Shown piece after piece: positions 45,536 through 53,242 of a stretch of 64,000 nucleotides of DNA (its first letter is position 1; each line of letters begins with the position of its first letter). The position numbers and the translations under genes were made by a program. This stretch comes from Pelomonas cellulosilytica (GTDB taxonomy: Bacteria > Pseudomonadota > Gammaproteobacteria > Burkholderiales > Burkholderiaceae_C), in contig NZ_JAJTWU010000001.1 in the NCBI RefSeq assembly GCF_021353265.1, positions 434,001-498,000 of the forward strand, given 5' to 3'. The notes below the pieces were generated by a model that worked only from the letters and a program-made list of their open reading frames with translations, was not told the origin of the DNA and searched no databases.

Positions 45536-47893
45536 ATGAATCCCGACGCTGACGTCGCTGCCGCCCAGCACAGCCCCCTTCTCAAGAATCTCAACCCCGA
45601 GCAGCTCGCCGCCGTCACCGCCGCGCCGGAACCGGCGCTGATCCTGGCCGGCGCCGGCTCCGGCAAGACGCGCGTGCTGACCACGCGCATCGCCTGGCTG
45701 CTGCAGACGGGCCAGGTGTCGCCCGCCGGCGTGATGGCGGTGACCTTCACGAACAAGGCCGCCAAGGAGATGCTGGCTCGGCTGTCCACAATGCTGCCGT
45801 TCAACGTGCGCGGCATGTGGATCGGCACCTTCCACGGCCTGTGCAACCGTTTCCTGCGTGCGCACTGGAAGCTGGCGCATCTGCCGCAGGCCTTCCAGAT
45901 CCTCGATGCCAGCGACACGACGTCGGCCGTCAAGCGCGTCATCAAGGCGATGAAGCTGGATGAGGAACGCTTCGTGCCCAAGCAGGTCGGCTGGTTCATC
46001 GCCGGCTGCAAGGAGGACGGCCTGCGACCCGGCGATGTGGAGGTGCGCGACGACCAGACGCGCAAGCTCGTCGAGATCTACGCGAACTACGAGGACCAGT
46101 GCCAGCGCGAAGGCGTCGTCGACTTTGCCGAACTGATGCTGCGCAGCTACGAACTGCTGCGCGACAACGCCGCCGTGCGCGAGCACTACCAACACCGCTT
46201 CCGCCACATCCTCGTCGACGAGTTCCAGGACACCAACAAGCTGCAATACGCTTGGCTCAAGATGTTCTGCCCGCCGGGCCGGGACCAGGGGCAGAGCCTG
46301 CTGGCCGTGGGCGACGACGACCAAAGCATCTACGCCTTCCGCGGCGCGCGTGTCGGCAACATGGCGGACTTCGAGCGCGAGTACCGCGTGCGCAAGGTAA
46401 TCAAGCTGGAGCAGAACTACCGCAGCTTCGGCCACATCCTCGACGCGGCCAACGAGCTGATCAGCCGCAACTCGCAGCGCCTGGGCAAGACACTGCGCAC
46501 CGACGCCGGCCAGGGCGAACCCATTCGCGTGTTCGAGGCGCCCAGCGACTTCGCCGAGGCACAGTGGCTCATCGAAGAGGTGCAGAGCCTGTACCGTGGC
46601 GGCATGGACCGCCAGCAGATCGCCATCCTGTACCGCAGCAATGCGCAGTCGCGGGTGATCGAGTCGGCGCTGTTCAATTCAGGCATCCCGTACCGCGTCT
46701 ATGGCGGCCTGCGCTTCTTCGAGCGGGCTGAGGTCAAGCATGCGCTGGCCTATCTGCGGCTGCTGGAGAACGCGAACGACGACACGAGCTTCCTGCGCGT
46801 CGTCAACTTCCCGACCCGTGGCATCGGCGCCAAGACGCTCGAGACGCTGCAGGACCTGGCCAAGGCCAGCGGCCGCAGCCTCTACCAGACGGTGTCCGCC
46901 GTGCCGGGCAAGGGGGGCGCCAACCTCGTGGCCTTCACCAACCTCATCGACTCCACGCGCAACCTGACGCAAGGTCTGACGCTGCGCGAGATCATCGAGC
47001 AGGTGCTGGAGACCTCGGGCCTGGCGGACTTCTATCGCACCGACAAGGACGGTGCCGAGCGGCTGGAGAACCTGGACGAACTCGTCAACGCGGCCGAGGC
47101 CTTCGTCATGCAGGAGGGTTTCGGCAAGAACGCGGTGGGTCTGCCGGTGGACGAGGTGGCAGGGCCCGGAACGCCGGGCGCGGTGCCGGATGCCGAGACG
47201 GGCGAGATCATGTCTCCGCTCGTCGCATTCCTGACGCACGCGTCGCTGGAGGCCGGCGACAACCAGGCCCAGGCCGGCCAGGACGCCGTGCAACTGATGA
47301 CCGTGCATTCGGCCAAGGGCCTGGAGTTCGATGCCGTCTTCATCACGGGCCTGGAGGAGGGCCTGTTCCCGCACGAGAACGCGATGTCCGACCATGACGG
47401 GCTGGAGGAGGAGCGCAGGCTGATGTATGTGGCCATCACGCGGGCGCGCCAGAAGCTGTCGATGAGCTTCTGCCAGACCCGCATGTTGCATGGGCAGACG
47501 CGTTATCACATCAAGAGCCGCTTCTTCGACGAGCTGCCGGAGGAGAGCCTGAAGTGGCTGACGCCGCGCAACCAGGGCTTCGGCTCGGGCTTTGCGCGCG
47601 AGTACCAGGCGGCGTGGGAACGTGGCTCGGGTCTGAAGGGCATGGTGGGCGCCGGTCGCGTGGAGAAGGCGGCCTGGGTGGAGCCGCCCGTGCCGGCCAG
47701 CATGAAGCCCAAGGTGTCGGAAGAGCATGGCGGCCTGCGCGTGGGAAAGGGCGTGTTCCACACCAAGTTCGGGGAGGGCGTGCTGCTGACGCTGGAAGGC
47801 GCGGGCGCCGACGCCCGCGCGCAGGTCAATTTCGGCCGGCATGGCACGAAATGGTTGGCGCTGTCGGTGGCCAAGCTGACGCCCATCGACTGA
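45536..47893 (+). CDS. uvrD: DNA helicase II (UvrD)
   Basis: A 785-residue superfamily 1A 3'-5' helicase in excision and mismatch repair. Motifs in order: Q-type LNPEQLAAV, Walker A AGAGSGKTRVLTTR, Ia TFTNKAAKEM, GTFHGLCNRFLR, II VDEFQDTNKLQ, III GDDDQSIYAFRGA, IV QNYRS, V VHSAKGLEFD, VI YVAITRAR. The C-terminus (HTKFGEGVLLTLEG to LAVAKLTP-like end) is the tudor-like tail that contacts RNA polymerase in UvrD. Length supports UvrD rather than Rep. Confidence 0.95.
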   Translation: MNPDADVAAAQHSPLLKNLNPEQLAAVTAAPEPALILAGAGSGKTRVLTTRIAWLLQTGQVSPAGVMAVTFTNKAAKEMLARLSTMLPFNVRGMWIGTFHGLCNRFLRAHWKLAHLPQAFQILDASDTTSAVKRVIKAMKLDEERFVPKQVGWFIAGCKEDGLRPGDVEVRDDQTRKLVEIYANYEDQCQREGVVDFAELMLRSYELLRDNAAVREHYQHRFRHILVDEFQDTNKLQYAWLKMFCPPGRDQGQSLLAVGDDDQSIYAFRGARVGNMADFEREYRVRKVIKLEQNYRSFGHILDAANELISRNSQRLGKTLRTDAGQGEPIRVFEAPSDFAEAQWLIEEVQSLYRGGMDRQQIAILYRSNAQSRVIESALFNSGIPYRVYGGLRFFERAEVKHALAYLRLLENANDDTSFLRVVNFPTRGIGAKTLETLQDLAKASGRSLYQTVSAVPGKGGANLVAFTNLIDSTRNLTQGLTLREIIEQVLETSGLADFYRTDKDGAERLENLDELVNAAEAFVMQEGFGKNAVGLPVDEVAGPGTPGAVPDAETGEIMSPLVAFLTHASLEAGDNQAQAGQDAVQLMTVHSAKGLEFDAVFITGLEEGLFPHENAMSDHDGLEEERRLMYVAITRARQKLSMSFCQTRMLHGQTRYHIKSRFFDELPEESLKWLTPRNQGFGSGFAREYQAAWERGSGLKGMVGAGRVEKAAWVEPPVPASMKPKVSEEHGGLRVGKGVFHTKFGEGVLLTLEGAGADARAQVNFGRHGTKWLALSVAKLTPID

Positions 47894-47904
47894 GGAGCCC
47901 CGTG

Positions 47905-48339
47905 ATGACGGTGGTGGTGACGCGTGAGGAGATGGCTGCCTTCCTGCGGCGCGAGTTCCCGCAGACGCGCGTGAGCGTCGAGGCCATCGAGGCCGACGGC
48001 ATCGTCGTCGCCCATGACATCACGGAAGCCGAGCTGCGCCCGGGGGGTACCGTGTCGGGGCCGGTCATGATGGCGCTGGCGGACGTGGCGCTCTACGTCG
48101 CGGTGCTGTCCCGCATCGGCCTGGTGCCGCTGGCCGTGACCACCAGCCTGAATATCAACTTCCTGCGCAAGCCGCTGGCCGACCGCCGCCTGATCGGGCG
48201 CTGCCGGTTGATGAAGCTGGGCAAGAGCCTGGCCGTGGGCGAGGTGTGGCTGTACTCCGAAGGACAGGAGGAACCGGTGGCACATGCGACGGGGACCTAT
48301 TCGATACCACGGCGTCCCGATGCCGTAGTTACGGTGTAG
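47905..48339 (+). CDS. PaaI-like hotdog-fold thioesterase
   Basis: A 144-residue hotdog-fold protein, acyl-CoA thioesterase type. The core reads GGTVSGPVMMALADVALYVAV, the central helix, then TTSLNINFLRKPL, and a closing VAHATGTYSIP. Homologues hydrolyse aryl- or acyl-CoA esters in the cytoplasm; the substrate here is unknown. ATG at 47905 is used (a GTG one codon earlier is possible). It follows uvrD after 11 bases, but with no functional tie. Confidence 0.85.
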   Translation: MTVVVTREEMAAFLRREFPQTRVSVEAIEADGIVVAHDITEAELRPGGTVSGPVMMALADVALYVAVLSRIGLVPLAVTTSLNINFLRKPLADRRLIGRCRLMKLGKSLAVGEVWLYSEGQEEPVAHATGTYSIPRRPDAVVTV

Positions 48340-48397
48340 CGCGCTGCATGCCCGGGCCCTGCTGCACGATCAACCCGACATCTGTCGAACTGTGCAT

Positions 48398-48895
48398 ATG
48401 ACCAAGCCACTCGCCGCTGCGCTGCTCTTTCCCGTGCTCCTGTTGTGTGGTTGCGCACTTTCGCCAGTCCAGCCGCAGTCATTGAACCTGATCTACAAGC
48501 CCGACGGCACCGTCAAGGACAGCGTGTACGCCGTCGAGCAGGGGCGTGCCATCTTCTGTGCCGTGCTGGCCGTGGATGGCCATGCGGTGGTGAACTCGAT
48601 CGACGAAAGCATTCGGGCTAGCGCAGGAATGGGCAACGTGCTGCTGGTTCGCCGTTTGGAGCATACGGTCGCGCCCGGACGTCATTCACTGTCGATCGGT
48701 TGCCGCTCAGTGACTGCCTTGCCGGTCGTTGACGTGTTCAACACGTTCAAAGCGAAAGGCGTGGTCGAACTTTCCGTCGTCAAGGGCCGCAGCTATTTGA
48801 TCAAGGGGCGTTTTCAGGGTGACGTTACCTCGGCCTGGATTGAGGATGAAGGCTCTGGTGCTGCCGTGACAGCCGACGTCTCGGGCGCGCTGTAG
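48398..48895 (+). CDS. Putative lipoprotein of unknown function
   Basis: About 165 residues. The signal peptide ends in a lipobox (LLLCGC), so it should be a lipoprotein. The mature part has IYKPDGTVKDSVYAVEQGRAI and VAPGRHSLSIGCRSV, a pattern like small DUF-type envelope lipoproteins that carry a 'xPGxHxLxxxC' motif. Local GC is slightly lower than that of neighbours. ATG at 48398 is preceded by a weaker GTG at 48392. I do not recognise a precise family. Confidence 0.7.
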   Translation: MTKPLAAALLFPVLLLCGCALSPVQPQSLNLIYKPDGTVKDSVYAVEQGRAIFCAVLAVDGHAVVNSIDESIRASAGMGNVLLVRRLEHTVAPGRHSLSIGCRSVTALPVVDVFNTFKAKGVVELSVVKGRSYLIKGRFQGDVTSAWIEDEGSGAAVTADVSGAL

Positions 48896-48946
48896 CCGAG
48901 CCAGGCGAAGTTCAGCGTTGAATGCCTCGACCGCTCCAAACAAAAA

Positions 48947-48966
48947 GGGGCTGCACGCGCAGCCCC
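48947..48966 (-). terminator. Intrinsic terminator of the PhoX-type gene
   Basis: GGGGCTGC (48947-48954) pairs perfectly with GCAGCCCC (48959-48966) around ACGC. Leftward it is followed by TTTTTGTTT. It lies 26 bases after the stop of the leftward gene at 48992. This is the cleanest intrinsic terminator in the window. Confidence 0.8.
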
Positions 48967-48991
48967 CTCATCTCGAACAAGCCGACTGTCG

Positions 48992-50959
48992 TCAGGCGAT
49001 CTTGCCCAGCTTGACGCTCGTCGCGGTGCTGGTCAGGTAACCCACCTGCGCGCCGAAGCGGTTCTTGTAGTTGGCGTTGATCAGCGGCTCCAGCGTGCCC
49101 TTGACGACGCCGTGGATGCTTTCCCAGTAGCCCGGGTGCTGGAAGTTGCTGGTGATGTAGGTCCAGCCGTTGAGGTCGTCCACGACGCCCAGGCCGGTTG
49201 CCTCGGCGCCCGAAGGCATGGAGGCGATGCGGCTCAGCACCTTGGTGTCGACGTTGTAGGCCCACATGAAGTTGTTGACGTGGTAGCCGCTGTCCTCGCC
49301 GATGAAGAGCGTGCGCAACTTCTCGGAGAACTTCAGGTTGTCCGGCGCGCCGACCTTGTCGGGGTTGGCCGTGTTGCCTAGCGAGTCGGCGGTGATGTCT
49401 TCGCCGATCAGCAGTGTCTTGGTGATGGACGGCACCCAGTCGCTGTTGATGGCGGTACCCGCCGAGTCCTTCTGGCCGGTGCTCAGCGTGTGGGCCAGAA
49501 TGCCGCCGGCATTCAGCGCCTTGTCGATGGTGATGTTGTAGTCGGCGTTCCAGGCGGAGTTGCCCTTGACCATGGATTTCTGCATGTTCTGCAGCGCCGA
49601 GTAAGCAACCTTGTCCTTCACATTGACGGTCGTGCCTTCCATCTTCGTGAAGGCCATCGAGCCGCCCTTGAGCGCGGCGTAGCGGTGCGTCTCCAGGAAG
49701 GCGGCGGCCTTGTCCATGCCGGCCTTCAGGCGCACCCATTGCGGCGCGCCGTTGAACCAGATCTTCGTGTAGGTCGCGTCCGCCGGGTCGGTCGTCGCCA
49801 CATCCATGATGTCGGCGGGCTTCAGCGTGTCGGCGAGCGTCTTGATCTCGGCGCTGGTGGCCGAGCCAAGCTTGATCCACGTGATGGGCGCACCTGCGGC
49901 GGCCGGGTCCAGCGAGAAGCCGGCGCCGAACTTGGCGACGTACAGCGAGCCGGCGGAGAGGTCCTTCTCCTTGTCGGCGACGAACATGAAGAAGGCGCCG
50001 TTGGTGGCGTCGTCACCCATGATGGCCGTGCGGTTGTCGGGCATGACCTGGATCAGCTCATGCGACAGGCGGCCCATGCAGTAGTGCTTCTTGATCGTGC
50101 CGGTGCCGTCGGCGTTGACGGTCACTTCAGGCAGGTGGCCGTAGTGGTACGGGTTGGCCTTGGTCTCGTCGCCGAACAGGTTCTTGCTGTAGGCCTTGAA
50201 CTGCGCGTTGGCGGCGATGGTGAACGCGTCGGGCTCGTACTCCTCGCTGGACAGGTGCGTGCCCCAGGGCGACAGGCTGGCGCCGCACGTGATCCACAGG
50301 CCCATGGCCGGCGACGTGTCGACGTTGTGGTACTTCACCAGCGACAGCTTGCCGGTGGCCGGGTCCTGATCCAGCGTCAGCACGGCGATGGGCGAGGGCA
50401 GGCGGCCGTACATGTCGGTCTTGCCGTCCTGGGCCCATGTCGTGTATTCGAACTGCACGACCGCGAAGACGGTGTTGCCCTTCACGCCGCTCACCTTGGC
50501 GCCTTCCACCTTCAGCAGCGAGGTGCCGTCCGGGCAGTCGCTGAAGAACTGGCGCTCCTTGCCTGCCACCGACGTGTCGATGATGGGCTTACCCGCGAAG
50601 TCGACATAACCACCCGCCAGGATGGTGCCGCCCTTGCCGTCCGGCACCATGTCGCCGGTCGTGAAGAACGGGGCGTAGGACAGCGAGAAGCTCTGCGTGC
50701 TGTCGTCGCTGAGCTTGACGGCGAGCGACGACGTGACGAGCGTCTTGGCCATGTCGGCCGGCGTGGCCAGGCTCGGCGCGGCCATGCCGGTGAAGCTGGC
50801 GGACACGAAGTTGACGGGAGTGGGGGCCGGCGTGCTGTCGTCACCACCACCGCAGGCGGTCAGCAGGCTGCCGACGGCCGTGCCGCCCAGCGGCAGCATC
50901 AGCGGGGCACCCAGGAACTTAAGGGCTTGACGACGTTGGAGGGACTTGGAGAAGGTCAT
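48992..50959 (-). CDS. PhoX-type (DUF839) alkaline phosphatase, Tat-exported lipoprotein
   Basis: A 655-residue PhoX/DUF839 protein. PhoX enzymes are calcium- and iron-dependent periplasmic phosphatases. The N-terminus has LQRRQALKFLG, a twin-arginine-type motif, then a lipobox-like LLTACGGG, so it may be Tat-exported and lipid-anchored. Family stretches include WGTHLSSEEYEPDAFT, YCMGRLSHELIQVMPDNRTA, MGDDATNGAFFMFVADKE and FIGEDSGYHVNNFMWAYN. A strong terminator follows. The 88 bases upstream show no convincing Pho box, though the family is often phosphate-controlled. Confidence 0.86.
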   Translation of the reverse strand: MTFSKSLQRRQALKFLGAPLMLPLGGTAVGSLLTACGGGDDSTPAPTPVNFVSASFTGMAAPSLATPADMAKTLVTSSLAVKLSDDSTQSFSLSYAPFFTTGDMVPDGKGGTILAGGYVDFAGKPIIDTSVAGKERQFFSDCPDGTSLLKVEGAKVSGVKGNTVFAVVQFEYTTWAQDGKTDMYGRLPSPIAVLTLDQDPATGKLSLVKYHNVDTSPAMGLWITCGASLSPWGTHLSSEEYEPDAFTIAANAQFKAYSKNLFGDETKANPYHYGHLPEVTVNADGTGTIKKHYCMGRLSHELIQVMPDNRTAIMGDDATNGAFFMFVADKEKDLSAGSLYVAKFGAGFSLDPAAAGAPITWIKLGSATSAEIKTLADTLKPADIMDVATTDPADATYTKIWFNGAPQWVRLKAGMDKAAAFLETHRYAALKGGSMAFTKMEGTTVNVKDKVAYSALQNMQKSMVKGNSAWNADYNITIDKALNAGGILAHTLSTGQKDSAGTAINSDWVPSITKTLLIGEDITADSLGNTANPDKVGAPDNLKFSEKLRTLFIGEDSGYHVNNFMWAYNVDTKVLSRIASMPSGAEATGLGVVDDLNGWTYITSNFQHPGYWESIHGVVKGTLEPLINANYKNRFGAQVGYLTSTATSVKLGKIA

Positions 50960-51047
50960 GGAACGCGGGCAACTGCCTGTGTGACGAAAGCGTGGCAGCC
51001 TAGATGGCCCACATGACCCGCTCGTGAAAACCCCTCCCGGGGCGCGT

Positions 51048-51869
51048 TCAGCGCTGATCTTCCAGCAGGCTTTGCGGTGCGCCGAACATGAAGCAGTCGA
51101 CGAACGTGAAATACAGCGACGCGTAGAACACCGCCCACGCGAACATGCCCGTCGTCAGCATGACGAACGGCAGCACTTGGGGCACGCCCAGCAGGGACAC
51201 GAGCAGCGCCAACGTGCCCGACAGCGCGAGGAAGACCGCCATCCACAGCACACCGTTCAGCGCGAACGCCCCTTTGTTGCGCCACAGCGCCAGCGTGCTG
51301 GAAAACAGTGCCTGGGCGACGCCCTGGCCGCCCCAGTGGATCAGGGCCGGCGCATGCCAGTAGGGCACCGACAGCAGCGCCAGCCCGCCGAAGCGCAGCA
51401 GCGCGCCGAAGAGGATGCGTGGGTCGCTGGCGGCCCTGGCGATGTCCTCGGGCGCGCCGTCCTTGGCCATCAGTTCCATGACGATGCGCGTCGCGTCGCC
51501 GTCGATGGCGTTGGCGCCCAGCAGCACGGCCAGCGCCACCAGCGCAAAGCTGGCGCTCAGCATCAGCTGTCGGTTGCGGCGTTCGGCGGTCAGTCGCAAG
51601 GGCGCCAGGAAGACGGCCACGGTGGGGCGTTGCTTCTGCAGCACCTGATGCGTGGCCAGCATGAAGCCGAGCGAGCAGACCGGCAGTGCCATCAATCCGA
51701 GCACCGGGCCGATGAAGGGCAGCACGGACAGCAGCAACGAACCGACGGCGGCCAGCCCCATCAGTCCGAGAAAGGCCAGCGGTTCGCGCCTGAAGACGCG
51801 CAGGCCGTGGCGGATCCACAGCCGGCCGTTGGTAGCCGGCACCTGTTGCAGGTGCAGCTGCATCGTCAT
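51048..51869 (-). CDS. BPSS1780-like integral membrane protein
   Basis: A 273-residue membrane protein with about six hydrophobic helices. The start MQLHLQQVPATNGRLWIRHG and the following FRREPLAFLGLM are typical of the BPSS1780 family of unknown function. The ATG overlaps the thrB stop by four bases (ATGA). Its constant position beside thrB and polA in Burkholderiales gives no clear functional clue. A second Met at codon 3 is an alternative start. Confidence 0.82.
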   Translation of the reverse strand: MTMQLHLQQVPATNGRLWIRHGLRVFRREPLAFLGLMGLAAVGSLLLSVLPFIGPVLGLMALPVCSLGFMLATHQVLQKQRPTVAVFLAPLRLTAERRNRQLMLSASFALVALAVLLGANAIDGDATRIVMELMAKDGAPEDIARAASDPRILFGALLRFGGLALLSVPYWHAPALIHWGGQGVAQALFSSTLALWRNKGAFALNGVLWMAVFLALSGTLALLVSLLGVPQVLPFVMLTTGMFAWAVFYASLYFTFVDCFMFGAPQSLLEDQR

Positions 51870-52870
51870 TCGGCCACCTCCCCGTGCAGCGCATGCCAGG
51901 GGCTGGCGATGCGCTCGCGCAGCACGCGCTCGAAGTGGCGCGGGTCATGCGCCTTCAGCAGGCTGGCCTCGCGCGGCAGGTGCAGGTCGAACAGGCGCGA
52001 CACCCAGAAGCGCAGCGCCGCCGCGCGCAGCAGTGCCGGCAGCAGGCGGTGCTCGCCCGGCGTCAGCGGTCGCACTGTCTCGTAGGCGGCGACGAAGACG
52101 CTGGCGCGTTCCTGGATGAGCCGGCCGGAGTCGAGGTCGATGCACCAGTCGTTCAGGCAGACCGCGATGTCGAACAGGAAGGTGTCGACGCCGGCGAAGT
52201 AGAAGTCGAAGAACCCCGTCAGCCGCTCGCGGCCGGGACCCTCGCCCGGCTCGAACATGACGTTGTCGCGGAACAGGTCGGCGTGGATCGGGCCCTGCGG
52301 CAGCTCGGCGTAGCGGGGCGAGGCGACGAGCTGCTCCTGGTAGACCAGCTCGGCCCTCAGCAGCTCGGCCTGGGCCACATCGAGGAAGGGCAGCAGCTGG
52401 GGCACGACCTGGCGCCACCACGTGATGCCGCGCAGGTTGGGCTGGTGCAGCGGGTAGTCGCGCCCAGCCAGATGCATGCGGGCCAGCGTCGCGCCGACCT
52501 GCTCGCAATGGAAGGCGTCGGGTGCGAGCTGGTGGCCGCCGTGCAGGCGGTCCACGATGGCGGCGGGCTTGCCAGCCACCTCGAACAGGATCTCGCCCGC
52601 GGCGTCGGCATGCGGCTCGGGCACCGGCACGCCACGCTGGGCCAGGTGCTGCATCAGCCGCAGGTAGAACGGCAGCTGCTCGGCCGTCAGGCGCTCAAAC
52701 AGCGTCAGCACATAGCGGTGCAGGTGGCCGTCGGCCTGCGTGCAGTCGACGAAGTAGTTGGTGTTCTCGATGCCGGCGCCTATGCCGCGCAGCGAGCTCA
52801 GCGTGCCGAGGTGGAGGTGGTCCAGCAGCGCCTGGGCCTGGGCGGGACTGACTTCGGTGAAAACGGCCAT
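51866..52870 (-). CDS. thrB: Homoserine kinase, type II (ThrB)
   Basis: A 334-residue kinase of the aminoglycoside-phosphotransferase fold that phosphorylates homoserine in threonine synthesis. GIGAGIENTNYFVDC is near the N-terminus; the Brenner-type catalytic loop reads GPIHADLFRDNVMF, followed by FFDFYFAGVDTFLFDIAVCL. Length fits. It is leftward, coupled to the BPSS1780-like gene. The DUF2782 gene lies 36 bases upstream of it. Confidence 0.93.
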   Translation of the reverse strand: MAVFTEVSPAQAQALLDHLHLGTLSSLRGIGAGIENTNYFVDCTQADGHLHRYVLTLFERLTAEQLPFYLRLMQHLAQRGVPVPEPHADAAGEILFEVAGKPAAIVDRLHGGHQLAPDAFHCEQVGATLARMHLAGRDYPLHQPNLRGITWWRQVVPQLLPFLDVAQAELLRAELVYQEQLVASPRYAELPQGPIHADLFRDNVMFEPGEGPGRERLTGFFDFYFAGVDTFLFDIAVCLNDWCIDLDSGRLIQERASVFVAAYETVRPLTPGEHRLLPALLRAAALRFWVSRLFDLHLPREASLLKAHDPRHFERVLRERIASPWHALHGEVAE

Positions 52871-52906
52871 GGGTCTAGGGACTGCACGGCCCTGGGCCGC
52901 ACGACA

Positions 52907-53200
52907 TCAGAATTTGAGGACTTTCCAGACCCGCGCGCCCGAGCCGCTCTTGGACAGGCCCGTGCCGGTGCCGCCGGCCGACTCGCGGCCCGCGTCGTTG
53001 ACGACGATCTCGTAGTCCGGGGCCTTGGTGAGCTTGTTCTTCACCGTGACCTTCTTGGTCTCGCCCCGCACCTTCAGCTCCTCGATGCGGACCTGATCGT
53101 CCTCGGCCACGTTGCGCTCGACCTTGGGTTCGGGCGGCGGGTCGGCCACCGCCGGCGCAGCGAGTGCGGCGAGCAGCAGCAGGGATGTGGGGCGAAGCAT
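52907..53200 (-). CDS. DUF2782 small exported protein
   Basis: A 97-residue protein with a signal peptide (LLLLAALAAPAVA). The mature part reads VERNVAEDDQVRIEELKVRG, then KLTKAPDYEIVV and a late VWKVLKF, typical of DUF2782. Function unknown. ATG at 53200; it diverges from polA across a 42-base gap. A neighbour of thrB in many betaproteobacteria. Confidence 0.85.
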   Translation of the reverse strand: MLRPTSLLLLAALAAPAVADPPPEPKVERNVAEDDQVRIEELKVRGETKKVTVKNKLTKAPDYEIVVNDAGRESAGGTGTGLSKSGSGARVWKVLKF

Positions 53201-53242
53201 GCTGCCGATTCTAGGTGGCGCGCTGGCCGAGAATCGCTGCCT

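Noticed and set aside
50960-51047. Pho box before the PhoX-type gene
   Set aside because: Only weak GGTCAT-like fragments without proper repeat phasing were seen.
51884-53242. Extension of polA by about 450 codons
   Set aside because: It is antisense to thrB and the DUF2782 gene; polA homologues begin at 53243.
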